From contig QHYZ01000058.1 in assembly GCA_003225295.1 (NCBI GenBank), forward strand, positions 62,001 through 126,000: a DNA stretch of 64,000 bases, in the 5' to 3' direction. Both the position numbers and the translations under genes were made by a program. The notes below the pieces were generated by a model that worked only from the letters and a program-made list of their open reading frames with translations, was not told the origin of the DNA and did no database searches. Below are positions 24,347 through 33,130 of this stretch, one piece after another (position 1 is the stretch's first letter; the number at the start of each line of letters is the position of its first letter). Source of the DNA: Acidobacteriota bacterium. GTDB lineage: Bacteria; Acidobacteriota; Terriglobia; Acidiferrales; UBA7541.

Positions 24347-25315
24347 ATGCTAACCTCCTTTCTTCCTGTCCGCCACGTGTCTGAATTCGCGGCGGACGTA
24401 CGCCAGAGCCTTACTAAGCCGGGACAGAGAGAACTCCCATCAAAGTATTTGTACGACGAAGTGGGCTCGGCTCTGTTCGAAACCATTTGCGTCTTGCCGG
24501 AATACGGACTGACTCGCGCGGATGCGCGGCTGATGGAGAAGTATGCGGGAGAAATTGTGCGGCGGCTGCCCTCACCGATTAAGGTGGCGGAGCTCGGGAG
24601 CGGCTCAGGGAAAAAGACCAGATGGATCCTGGAAGCGCTTGCGCGGCGGCAAAAAACCTATTACTACCCCATCGAGATTTCGCCTTCGGCGCTGGCAGCG
24701 TGCGCCAAGGAACTCGGACAGATCGATCTGGTCAGCGTTGTCGGCCATGAACAGCCGTACCTGGAGGGTTTGCGCACCGTCGCACAAGGGCGAGGCCAGC
24801 ACGATCATCTGCTGGTGCTTTTCCTGGGAAGCACCATCGGCAATTTCGATCGCGATGCCGGGGAGGAGTTTTTAAACGAAACCAGGGAGATTCTCCGGCC
24901 GGGGGATGCGTTGCTGCTCGGCACGGACCTGGAGAAGAGCGTCGAGCTACAAATCCTCGCTTACGACGATCCCGCGGGGGTGACGGCGGCGTTCAACTTG
25001 AATTTGCTGGTGCGGATCAACCGGGAACTGGGCGCGGATTTTGATTTGCGCTGCTTCCGGCACGAGGCGCGCTGGAACTGCGTGGAACGACGCATCGAGA
25101 TGCACCTGCGCTCCACGCGCCGGCAAACGGTGCACGTTCCGGTGGCCAGCCTGCGGTTCATGCTAAACGAAGACGAAACCATCTGGACGGAAAGCTCGCA
25201 CAAGTACAAAGCTGAAGAAATTCCGGAGATGGCGGAGCGCACCGGATTCCGCTGCGACGGGCAGTGGATCGACCGCGAATGGCCCTTCGCTCAGAATTTG
25301 CTGGTGGCGGAATAG
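24347..25315 (+). CDS. egtD: L-histidine N-alpha-methyltransferase EgtD
   Basis: 322 residues. It trimethylates histidine to hercynine using SAM, the first step of ergothioneine synthesis. Visible features are LPSKYLYDEVGSALFETICVLPEYGLTRAD, cited as KYLYDEVGSALFETI and LPEYGLTRAD (the EgtD substrate segment). Also VAELGSGSGKKTRWIL (SAM motif I), YYPIEISPSAL, FLGSTIGNFDRDAGEEFL and LLLGTDLEKSVE, with W-x-E-x-SHKY near the end. The start MLTSFLPVR is chosen because GGGAG precedes it and the ATG follows the egtB stop. No egtA, egtC or egtE is in the window, so the lyase step and thiol donor would come from elsewhere. Confidence 0.93.
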   Translation: MLTSFLPVRHVSEFAADVRQSLTKPGQRELPSKYLYDEVGSALFETICVLPEYGLTRADARLMEKYAGEIVRRLPSPIKVAELGSGSGKKTRWILEALARRQKTYYYPIEISPSALAACAKELGQIDLVSVVGHEQPYLEGLRTVAQGRGQHDHLLVLFLGSTIGNFDRDAGEEFLNETREILRPGDALLLGTDLEKSVELQILAYDDPAGVTAAFNLNLLVRINRELGADFDLRCFRHEARWNCVERRIEMHLRSTRRQTVHVPVASLRFMLNEDETIWTESSHKYKAEEIPEMAERTGFRCDGQWIDREWPFAQNLLVAE

Positions 25316-25527
25316 CGCGGCCGGACGGTGGATCCAAATGCTCTCTGGTTGGGAAGATGCCCGCGAGCGCTACCCTCAGCCGATACACCCAAGAGGAAGC
25401 CGCCGGCAAAAGCGGCTGACAAGTCCGAGAGCAGCAAAGCGTTGCGCTCGGACAGTTCGACATCGACTAGCCGCTTCCTAGCGTCGAGCGTGCGGCCCGT
25501 CAGGGCTTGCCAGCCGGCGGCGAAAAG

Positions 25528-27666
25528 TCAAAAGGCTTCGATGCGCCAGACGAGCCGGGTCGCCCAGGTTTTTTGCGTGCTGAGCGCCGGGCGCCAGACG
25601 GCCAGAATTTGCGAACCTTGATAAACGCGCTCGAAACCTTCCTCGGATTCCGAGACTGTTTCGATCGGCGCAACCCAGAACTCCTCGACAAGCGGCGCGT
25701 GCAGCGCGACGCGGACGCGTTGCCAGCCGTCTTCCATGCGCAGGATGGGACCGGGCAGCGAACCACTGAAGCGAAGATGGTGGCGACCCGCAGGCGTCTC
25801 AAAGAAGCGGTCGGGCTCGGCGGGCGCAAGCAAATTGATGACCGATTCGATGCCCACGGCCAGCGGCTTTTCGGGAGTTTCCTTGAACTTCAGGATGACC
25901 TCGCAAGCCGCCTCGAAGCCGTGCGGGGCCGGACTGAAAGAAAACTGCTTGACGAGCAGGAGTTTGGCGCCGGCAGACTGATTCTGGCCTTGCAGCGTCA
26001 AGGAATCCGTACGGAACAGCTCCGCTTCATAAGGCGCAGAGCTTTTCACGGTGAAGGCCCCGCCGGCGAAGCCGACCGCTTCGCGCAACTCCAGTGCTTC
26101 ATAATCAGCATGCGTGCGCGCGGGATCGAAGATCATGACGCGGAAGGCGTGGCGAGGCCAGCGATCGTAACGGAGAAAGCGCTCCAGGCCGGGTTCTTTC
26201 ACGCGGGTTTGTTCGTGAATGGAGGCCACCGCGCCGGTGGCGGGCTTTCCCGCCGCTTCGCGCAAACGCGTGTGATAGGCCTCGGGACGGCGCAGGATGG
26301 AATTGACCAGCGTGGCGGCGGCAGGACGGAAATCAAGGGCGGCAATGGTGCCACCGTCACTGGGCTTTAAAAGGGCCTGCGCTTCGAGAGAAGTAAAGAG
26401 CAGCTCGTTTGTGCCGTCGGCATCGTAGTCCAAGAGCTCCACACGCGCGACGAGCGCACCGGGAGTCTGCCGGTCGGCAATGGCCTCGGCGCGAATCAGA
26501 TTGCGCCAGGGATCGGTGCGCAGATGCGGGGCATAGATTCCGCCAAAAATACCGTGCCAATAGGCGTCATTGCACTGGGCGCGCATGAGCAGATCGCGCG
26601 CTTGCAGCAATTCATCGGCCGCCTTTCGGTCGTCGTGCCGCGCCGGCGCGGCGGCGATGCGCGCGGAAACGCGCAGCATTTTCTTGTGCAGCAGATTGGA
26701 TTCCGGGTATTTGCGAAAAAAACCGCGCCAGGAACCGCCACGAAGGAAAGACAGGATTTCCGGTCGCGCGCTGAACTCCTTTAAAACCTCGTGATAGCGT
26801 TGCCGCACGCGCGTCGGGAGCGCCCACTCCATCATCTCGGTGTAGGAAGCCGTCGGCAGATCGGCGCGGCCGAGAGGCGCGCGTGTTTCCAGATACTCCC
26901 CCGGCGTGGAAACTGCCAACCAATCCGCATTTTCCTCCAGGGCGGTGAAAAAATCGGACAGCCAGCCGTCCTTGTAACAGTGTTCGTGCGTTCCGGGCCA
27001 GACACCGAACTTTTCCATGTCATCGCCCATAGCCGCCACGCCGCCCGGATGGAGGCTGGCAGCGTCACGCAGGTACGCGATGACGTCTTCGACTTTGCCA
27101 AATGGAATGAGATAGCGCAGAACTTTCTGCCCGGGGTAAAGCCACACTGTTTTGCCGCGGTCTTCGGCGATGTAGGCGCCAAAGAGCTCTTCCGGTTCGA
27201 AGCCCGCGGAAAGAAAATGCATGTCATCGACGAGCGTGTAGGCCACGTTGGCCGTGGCCAGGGCGGTGGGAAGCTGGGGCTCCCAAACACGCTCAGCGAG
27301 CCAGGCGCCGGAGGGAAGCCGGCCGAAGTGTTTCTCGAGATAAGCAGCCAACCGGGTGATCTGTTCGTGCTGATCTTCGGATGGAATCGAAACCAGGATC
27401 GGTTCATAGAAGCCGCCACCAATGAGCTCCACCTGTCCGCCCTGAACCAGCTTTTTGATACGAGCGAAATACTGAGGCCGATGTTTCTCGATCCAGGTGA
27501 GGAGCGGCCCGGAATAATGCAGGCCGAGACGAACTCGCGGATGCCCTTCAAGATGTTCAATGAATGGAAGATAGGATGAGTCGTAGGCCTTTTCGAGGAC
27601 ATGTTCGAAATTGCCGCAGGGCTGGTGCGCGTGAATGAGCAGGGTGAGATGAAATTTCTGTGGCAT
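25528..27666 (-). CDS. GH57 4-alpha-glucanotransferase / alpha-amylase
   Basis: 712 residues, the usual length for GH57 glucanotransferases with DUF1925/1926 domains. Conserved GH57 regions are IHAHQPCGNF near residue 11 (HxHQP), GGGFYEPIL near 84, WLAERVWEPQL with the nucleophile Glu125, and GDDMEKFGVWPG with the acid/base Asp at 215 or 216. The C-terminal half has beta-sandwich sequence with EAACEVILKFKE. It remodels alpha-1,4-glucans such as glycogen or maltodextrin in the cytoplasm, since no signal peptide is present. GGGAG lies upstream of the ATG. It is convergent with egtD across a 212 bp gap without a gene. Confidence 0.92.
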   Translation of the reverse strand: MPQKFHLTLLIHAHQPCGNFEHVLEKAYDSSYLPFIEHLEGHPRVRLGLHYSGPLLTWIEKHRPQYFARIKKLVQGGQVELIGGGFYEPILVSIPSEDQHEQITRLAAYLEKHFGRLPSGAWLAERVWEPQLPTALATANVAYTLVDDMHFLSAGFEPEELFGAYIAEDRGKTVWLYPGQKVLRYLIPFGKVEDVIAYLRDAASLHPGGVAAMGDDMEKFGVWPGTHEHCYKDGWLSDFFTALEENADWLAVSTPGEYLETRAPLGRADLPTASYTEMMEWALPTRVRQRYHEVLKEFSARPEILSFLRGGSWRGFFRKYPESNLLHKKMLRVSARIAAAPARHDDRKAADELLQARDLLMRAQCNDAYWHGIFGGIYAPHLRTDPWRNLIRAEAIADRQTPGALVARVELLDYDADGTNELLFTSLEAQALLKPSDGGTIAALDFRPAAATLVNSILRRPEAYHTRLREAAGKPATGAVASIHEQTRVKEPGLERFLRYDRWPRHAFRVMIFDPARTHADYEALELREAVGFAGGAFTVKSSAPYEAELFRTDSLTLQGQNQSAGAKLLLVKQFSFSPAPHGFEAACEVILKFKETPEKPLAVGIESVINLLAPAEPDRFFETPAGRHHLRFSGSLPGPILRMEDGWQRVRVALHAPLVEEFWVAPIETVSESEEGFERVYQGSQILAVWRPALSTQKTWATRLVWRIEAF

Positions 27667-27784
27667 GGGGACAGTTTTTTCTCCCTAACATCATAACCCG
27701 CCATGCGAATTTATGAATTCCGCTCGCGTGAGAAATTTGGGAAGTGCGTCCTTCGAGGGGGTGCGAGGCGCACCCCCGGTTGGT

Positions 27785-29560
27785 TCAGAGTTCCGTGTGC
27801 CTTAGCACCCAATCGGAGACCGCGTTCAGAGCCTCCGGGGCCATGGTCTCCTGAATTCCCCCATATTCGGTGGGTGAGCCGGTTGGGCCGTGCTGGAAGA
27901 GGTGGTTTAAGCCTGGCAATTCGGTGGTTTGAAAATCCTTGTTGCCGGCGTCTTCTAAGGCTTTCCGGATTTTGGCGAGATTTTCCTTCGGCGGGGCTTG
28001 CAGATCCTTTTCACCATGGAGGGCCAGGACGGGACACATCGTCCTTTGGAGTGCCGGGAGGGGGTCATAATCGAGGAAGAACCGGAACCACGGCGAGACC
28101 ATCATGCGGACCTGCGATTCGAAGGCCGCCGGCGGAAGCGACGCGCTCATCCCACTGGACTGCACCAGGTCGCTCAACTTGGCCTGGAGAGTTGCCGGGT
28201 CTCTCTCCTGGCGAACTAGCGCGTAGGTTTGTTTGTTGAATTCACGTGTGCTGGCGATCTGCTCGTCATTGACGCCCGCTGTCTTCAAGATGCGCTCGGA
28301 CTGGAGCAGCAGATTGTCCTCGCCCTTGAGGCCAGGCCCGGCGAGAAGGACGATCCAGGCTACATCGCCGGAATGCGTGGCCACCAGGGGCGCGATCATT
28401 CCGCCTTCGCTGTGGCCGATGAGGCCGATTTTCTTTTGGTCAATTTCCTGGTGAGCTTTCAGGTAAGCGAGGGCAGCTTCGGCGTCGCTGGCAAAATCTT
28501 CGGTCGTGGCATTGGCATAATCTCCCGTGGACTTGCCGATTCCACGTTTATCGAAGCGAAGAACGGCGATGCCTTTTCGCGTGAGATGGTCTGCCAGCAC
28601 TAGAAAAGGACGATGTCCAACCAGAGATTCATCGCGGTCGTGCGGCCCGGAATCGCTGAGGAGAATGGCAGCGGGAAACGGCCTCGGCCCGCGCGGAACA
28701 GTGAGTGTGCCCGCGAGTGAGATCTTTGCTTTGCCGTTCGTGAAGATGACTTCCTCTTCCTGATAGGGATAAGGTTTTGCGGGGTTTTGTGGGCGGACCA
28801 GTTCCAGAAGCTGGTCCGAGCGTTGGAAATCCAATTTCTGCTCGACGCTGTTTTGCGTCCAGCTTCCGGTGATGGTTACCTTTGCGGCGTTGAGTGTGCC
28901 GTCATAGACTCCGCGCACCACAGGAATTTCAAAATGAAAGCCCGCGCCTTTCTGGCTCACCTGGATGGCCGGTAGTCCGCTGACACCTTGATCGGGACTA
29001 TCAAGCGCAGCGACCAGCTGCTTCTGATCATCATGGGAGACGTGCAATTGCAAGCGTAGGCGCATGCCGTTGCCTTCCAGTGCGCCTTGCCACACTCCCT
29101 CGGCGCTCGCGACCGCATCGGAAGGTTTTCTGGCCCCCGCTCCCGCAGCCTGGCGATGAAAGACCAGCGGCAGGCTGTAGCTACCCTGTGTCCAGTCACC
29201 TTCGATGCCGTTGCGATCCGCGGTAAACTTTCCTTCATAGGAAGCGCCCACGGAAGACACATTGAAATGCAGCGTGGAGTCTTTGCGGGTAAGAGCGGTC
29301 ACCTCAATACCGTAAACGCCTTGATCCAGGCTATCGATGGTCGCTTTGAAGGAACCGTCTTCGACCTTTGAAATATGCAGGACCAGATGGAGGATTGCTT
29401 CGCCCGCTGGCAGCGAACCGCTCCATTGGCCTTCCAGTGTGGCGGAGCCCGGTTGCCGTTGCGGCTTATGAACGGCTGGAGTCTGGGCCGAGGCAGTCGA
29501 AAAAGCAGCCCGGCCGAAGAAGAAAATGGCCAAGGCCAGTCTTCCGTTAGCAGGCTTCAC
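27785..29560 (-). CDS. Large secreted alpha/beta-hydrolase (S9-like esterase/peptidase)
   Basis: 591 residues from GTG 29560, which has GGAGG six bases upstream and gives the signal peptide MKPANGRLALAIFFFGRAA; a longer frame reaches 29659. Residues about 45-260 contain two copies of a beta-rich domain (LEGQWSGSLPAGEAILHLVLHIS and GVWQGALEGNGMRLRLQLHVS, each followed by DS-x-DQGV-x-G). The hydrolase domain has LLSDSGPHDRDES, FDKRGIGKSTGDY, the elbow LIGHSEGGMIAPLVA (Ser), VLALHGEKDLQAPP (Asp) and LPGLNHLFQHG (His). The duplicated N-terminal domain is common in acidobacterial secreted hydrolases. The substrate is unknown. Confidence 0.87.
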   Translation of the reverse strand: MKPANGRLALAIFFFGRAAFSTASAQTPAVHKPQRQPGSATLEGQWSGSLPAGEAILHLVLHISKVEDGSFKATIDSLDQGVYGIEVTALTRKDSTLHFNVSSVGASYEGKFTADRNGIEGDWTQGSYSLPLVFHRQAAGAGARKPSDAVASAEGVWQGALEGNGMRLRLQLHVSHDDQKQLVAALDSPDQGVSGLPAIQVSQKGAGFHFEIPVVRGVYDGTLNAAKVTITGSWTQNSVEQKLDFQRSDQLLELVRPQNPAKPYPYQEEEVIFTNGKAKISLAGTLTVPRGPRPFPAAILLSDSGPHDRDESLVGHRPFLVLADHLTRKGIAVLRFDKRGIGKSTGDYANATTEDFASDAEAALAYLKAHQEIDQKKIGLIGHSEGGMIAPLVATHSGDVAWIVLLAGPGLKGEDNLLLQSERILKTAGVNDEQIASTREFNKQTYALVRQERDPATLQAKLSDLVQSSGMSASLPPAAFESQVRMMVSPWFRFFLDYDPLPALQRTMCPVLALHGEKDLQAPPKENLAKIRKALEDAGNKDFQTTELPGLNHLFQHGPTGSPTEYGGIQETMAPEALNAVSDWVLRHTEL

Positions 29561-29761
29561 CCAAAACCTCCACACGCCACCTTCAGGATGGTAGATGATT
29601 TCCGGCCCAAAAGAGTTGGCATGGTGAGCCGCGCGGATCAGGCGTTGGGTGTAAAGCAAGGCTCAAAAACCGGGCTAGAGATTTGGCGGCATACAAAAAG
29701 CGGTACGCCACAGCGTGCCGAGCAAAACCGTACAAATCCGGTTGCGTCCTAGCAGACTAGG

Positions 29762-30031
29762 CTACTTTCCCTTTTTTGCGTACCAATCGGCGTTGATCGG
29801 CGTGAAGCTATTCCACTTTTCGGGCAGGTCCTCGAGCGCAAAGATGGCCGTCACCGGGCAGACCGGGACGCACGCTCCGCAATCGATGCATTCCGTGGGA
29901 TGGATATACAGCTGTGTTTCGCTCTCGAAATCGGGTTCATCCTTGCGCGGATGTATGCAGTCTACCGGACAGACATCCACGCAGGCGGTGTCTTTTGTGC
30001 CGATGCACGGCTCGGCGATCACGTAAGCCAT
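29762..30031 (-). CDS. fdxA: 7Fe-type ferredoxin family protein (FdxA-like)
   Basis: 89 residues: [21 protein letters not shown] carries the first cluster cysteines with the C-x7-C-x3-CP-x2-C spacing of the [3Fe-4S]/[4Fe-4S] ferredoxins. [18 protein letters not shown] carries the full C-x2-C-x2-C-x3-CP motif. The tail [19 protein letters not shown] is the usual one. It is a cytoplasmic low-potential electron carrier. It is divergent from a thioredoxin-like gene. The ~200 bp downstream to the hydrolase start shows nothing notable. Confidence 0.92.
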   Translation of the reverse strand: MAYVIAEPCIGTKDTACVDVCPVDCIHPRKDEPDFESETQLYIHPTECIDCGACVPVCPVTAIFALEDLPEKWNSFTPINADWYAKKGK

Positions 30032-30214
30032 TAAGGGTCTCCTTTGTTCGGACAGCCCACCGGCGCCCCTTCCGATGCAAACAGCACGACCGGCAAAAAT
30101 TCCTTATACCACGCGACTGCCCGGAGCGACAAGCAGCTAGGAGAATTGTACGCGGTAGGAATGAGTTTCTCAACCGGTGCCGGTGCGGATAGAATGAGAG
30201 CAGAAGGAATGACC

Positions 30215-30739
30215 ATGAGAACCGAGGCTGGTCTTCTCTCACTTGTCTTACTGGCCGTGGGGACTGCCCTGGCCGCGCCGCAGGCGCCGCGGACCACCGC
30301 TTCCCGCGATCCAGCACTCATCGACGTCGAGGCTTATCAGAAATTGCTCGCCGAATACCATGGAAAACCCCTGCTGGTGACGTTTTGGGCGACTTGGTGC
30401 GAACCCTGTCGTGACGAGTATCCCATGCTGAATGAATTGGCGAAGCAATACGCTCCGCAGGGATTGCGGGTTGTGGGCGTGAGCCTCGATGACGACGGTG
30501 ATTTGATCCTGATGCGGCGTTTTCTGGCCCGCTACAAGCCGGTTTTTCCCAACTACAGGAAGAAAGCAGGCGATGAGAAACTGTTCCGGCAAGGGGTACT
30601 GCCGAGCTGGAACGGAGTCCTGCCAGCTTCGTTCTTGTACGCCAAAGACGGCCGGCAGATTGGGCATGTGTTCGGCGAGGGCACGCGGGATACCTATGAG
30701 GCGGCTATTCGCACGCTGCTCCGGTCAGCATCCAACTAG
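30215..30739 (+). CDS. Exported TlpA/ResA-like thiol-disulfide oxidoreductase
   Basis: 174 residues from ATG 30215, with AGAAGGA six bases upstream. Signal peptide MRTEAGLLSLVLLAVGTALAA. The thioredoxin fold contains LLVTFWATWCEPCRDEYPML with the W-C-E-P-C active site, then LRVVGVSLDDD and the cis-Pro region GVLPASFLYAKDG. It reduces or oxidises periplasmic disulfides, often for cytochrome c maturation. No ccm genes are adjacent. Upstream frame extending to 30044 lacks a supporting start. Confidence 0.9.
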   Translation: MRTEAGLLSLVLLAVGTALAAPQAPRTTASRDPALIDVEAYQKLLAEYHGKPLLVTFWATWCEPCRDEYPMLNELAKQYAPQGLRVVGVSLDDDGDLILMRRFLARYKPVFPNYRKKAGDEKLFRQGVLPSWNGVLPASFLYAKDGRQIGHVFGEGTRDTYEAAIRTLLRSASN

Positions 30740-30804
30740 AACTACTTCCAAAAAATCGAAGTCACTGCATTTGGTCGGCTAAAAACTGCCGCGGGAGGTC
30801 GTTG

Positions 30805-31518
30805 ATGCTCAACACCAAGGGCAATCGCATTACTTATTTTGGCCACAGCACGTTTTCGCTGACCACCCCCTCGGGGCAGGTCGCATTGATCGATCCGTGG
30901 GTGATGACGAATCCCTTCTGTCCGGAGGCGCTGAAGAAAGTGGCGCGGCTGGATGCCATTTTCCTGACTCACGCGCATAGCGATCATAGGGGTGATCTTC
31001 TGGCTTTGGCGAAACAGCACAAACCGAAAATCTCGGCGAGCTTTGAGACCTGCCTTTGGATGGAGGACAAGGGCTTTCGACAAGAGACTTGCCCAATGGG
31101 AAAGGGAGGCTCGCAGAAAATCGGTGATTTCGAAATCACCATGACGCACGCATTTCATTCCAATTCCATCGAAGATAACGGGGTGCGGCACTATGGCGGC
31201 GAGCCCGCGGGATACATCATCAACATGCCCGGCGGGTTCAAGGTGTACCATGCCGGCGATACTGCGCTCTTCGGAGACATGAAACTAATCGGTGAGCTGT
31301 ACGAGCCGGTCCTCGCGATGTTGCCGATCGGCGATCTCTTCACCATGGGCCCGCGCGAGGCGGCCCATGCCATTCGCCTGCTCGGCGTGAAACACGTCAT
31401 CCCCATGCATTACGCCTCGTTTCCCTTCTTGACCGGTACGGCCGAAGAATTGCGCAAAGAAACGAAGAAAATCAAAGGGCTGAAAATTCACGCGCTGAAG
31501 CCGGGGGAGAAACTATGA
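30805..31518 (+). CDS. UPF0173 metal-dependent hydrolase (metallo-beta-lactamase fold)
   Basis: 237 residues: ITYFGHSTFSLTTP, then IFLTHAHSDHRGDLLAL with the H-x-H-x-DH zinc motif, then TMTHAFHSNSIEDNG, YHAGDTALFGDMKLIG (third metal Asp) and HVIPMHYASFPFLTGT (final His). This matches the YtkL/UPF0173 family throughout. The start ATG 30805 has GGGAGG upstream. Its stop overlaps the next start as ATGA, so it is translationally coupled to the O-methyltransferase. Confidence 0.92.
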   Translation: MLNTKGNRITYFGHSTFSLTTPSGQVALIDPWVMTNPFCPEALKKVARLDAIFLTHAHSDHRGDLLALAKQHKPKISASFETCLWMEDKGFRQETCPMGKGGSQKIGDFEITMTHAFHSNSIEDNGVRHYGGEPAGYIINMPGGFKVYHAGDTALFGDMKLIGELYEPVLAMLPIGDLFTMGPREAAHAIRLLGVKHVIPMHYASFPFLTGTAEELRKETKKIKGLKIHALKPGEKL

Positions 31519-32171
31519 TTCGCAGCGAGAATCTGCGCAGCGGTTATATTCAGGACGACGTCGAAGAATATCTTTACCGGCTGCTGCCGGAGCGCGATAG
31601 CGTCGTCAGGGAGATGGAGGATTACGCCGAGCAGAACCGCGTTCCGATCATCGGGCCGGCGGTGGCGCGCATGCTGGCGCTCTTCGTGCAAGTTTCGGGC
31701 GCCCAGCGGATTTTTGAGATGGGTTCGGCCATTGGGTATTCTACGATCTGGCTGGCACGGGCGGCTGGGCCGAAGGCCAAGGTGCTCTATAGCGATGGCG
31801 ATCCCGAGAAAGCCCGCCGGGCGAAGGATTATTTTCGCCGGGCGGGCGTGGCCAAACGGATCGAAATCCGTGTTGGTAATGCCCTGGAACTGGTAAAGAA
31901 AACGCCGGGTACATTTGATCTGATTTTCAACGACGTAGACAAACACCAATATCCCGCCGCACTGCTCGCGGCTTTGCCCAAGCTGCGCCGCGGCGGCTTG
32001 TTCATCACTGACAACACGCTGTGGTCGGGAAAAGCGGCGCGGCCGGCAGCGCCGGACGACACTGACACGCAGGGTGTCCAGGAATTCAACCGGCTGGTGT
32101 ACGCTTTGAAAGGGCTCTACCCGGTCTTGATCCCCCTGCGCGACGGCGTCACCGTCTGCCGGAAGCAATAG
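31515..32171 (+). CDS. SAM-dependent O-methyltransferase (catechol/caffeoyl-CoA family)
   Basis: 218 residues of the Methyltransf_3 family. RIFEMGSAIGYSTIWLARA is SAM motif I, followed by VLYSDGDPEKARRAKDYF, FDLIFNDVDKHQYPAAL (metal-binding Asp region) and FITDNTLWSGKAA. It methylates catechol-like hydroxyls with Mg2+; the substrate is unknown. The ATG overlaps the stop of the upstream hydrolase gene, and the two are likely an operon. The next gene (proline dehydrogenase) is convergent, 12 bp away. Confidence 0.9.
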   Translation: MIRSENLRSGYIQDDVEEYLYRLLPERDSVVREMEDYAEQNRVPIIGPAVARMLALFVQVSGAQRIFEMGSAIGYSTIWLARAAGPKAKVLYSDGDPEKARRAKDYFRRAGVAKRIEIRVGNALELVKKTPGTFDLIFNDVDKHQYPAALLAALPKLRRGGLFITDNTLWSGKAARPAAPDDTDTQGVQEFNRLVYALKGLYPVLIPLRDGVTVCRKQ

Positions 32172-32183
32172 CTCGGAACAGGC

Positions 32184-33095
32184 TCACGAGCGGAGGAAAT
32201 TGCGGACGAGGAAGCCCACGTTGGCAGGACGCTCGGCGAGACGCCGCATAAAATAGGGAAACCAGTCGCGGCCGTAGGGGATGTAGATGCGCACGCGGTA
32301 GCCGTCCTTGACGAGCCGCCGTTGTAGGTCGGTGCGCACGCCGTACAACATCTGAAATTCGAAATCGTCCTTGGAAATCTGCTGGGCCGCCGCATGGCGA
32401 ATGGTCGCTGCGATCATGCGCGGGTCGTGCGTGGCGATGCCGTGATAGAAGCCACTGGAGAGCAGCAGCTGCATCAGCCGGACGAAATTGGCATCGACAT
32501 CGGCTTTCAAAGGAAACGCAACCTCTTCTGATTCCTTGTACGCGCCCTTGCAAAGACGGATGCGGCAACCGTACGCCAGCAGATCGGTGACGTCGGTCTC
32601 GCTGCGGTAGAGATAGGACTGGATGACCGTGCCGACGGCAGGACTGCGTGCGCGAACGCGTTTGGCGAGTTCGATGGTGCGCTGCGTGTAAACAGACCCC
32701 TCCATGTCGATGCGCAGAAAATTATCGAAGCCCGCGGCGCGCTCCACGATGGAGAGAACCAAACCTTCGCAAAATTCAATATTGATATCGAGGCCGAGTT
32801 GCGTGAGTTTGCCGGAAACGTTAGCCTGCAGCCCCTCCTGAGCGATGCGTTCAAAAATCTCCAGATAGGCATCGCGGGAATGTTGCGCATCAGAGGTGGT
32901 GGCAACGTTCTCGCCGAGGTAATCGAGGCTGGCGAGCATGCCCGCGTTATTACACTCGCGGGCGGCGGCGATCGCTTCATCGAGCGTTTCGCCGGCAACG
33001 AAACGGCGCGCCATACGGCGGGTGGTGCCATTGGAGGTGACCCAATTGGCAAAGCTTTTACTTTCGGAAAGCTTGAGGAGCGTCGACCGGAGCAT
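32184..33095 (-). CDS. Proline dehydrogenase (monofunctional PRODH)
   Basis: 303 residues, the size of monofunctional bacterial enzymes. It oxidises proline to pyrroline-5-carboxylate with FAD, feeding electrons to quinone. Motifs are LDYLGENV, FLRIDMEGSVYTQRTIEL, VIQSYLYRSETD, RLCKGAYKESEEVAFP, FYHGIATHDPRMI, FEFQMLYGVR and the substrate-binding YIPYGRDWFPYFMRRLAERPAN. No P5C dehydrogenase gene is adjacent. The ribosome site is weak. Confidence 0.94.
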   Translation of the reverse strand: MLRSTLLKLSESKSFANWVTSNGTTRRMARRFVAGETLDEAIAAARECNNAGMLASLDYLGENVATTSDAQHSRDAYLEIFERIAQEGLQANVSGKLTQLGLDINIEFCEGLVLSIVERAAGFDNFLRIDMEGSVYTQRTIELAKRVRARSPAVGTVIQSYLYRSETDVTDLLAYGCRIRLCKGAYKESEEVAFPLKADVDANFVRLMQLLLSSGFYHGIATHDPRMIAATIRHAAAQQISKDDFEFQMLYGVRTDLQRRLVKDGYRVRIYIPYGRDWFPYFMRRLAERPANVGFLVRNFLRS

Positions 33096-33130
33096 GCGGG
33101 AATTATTATGGCAGCGTAGGAAGAGCGAAA

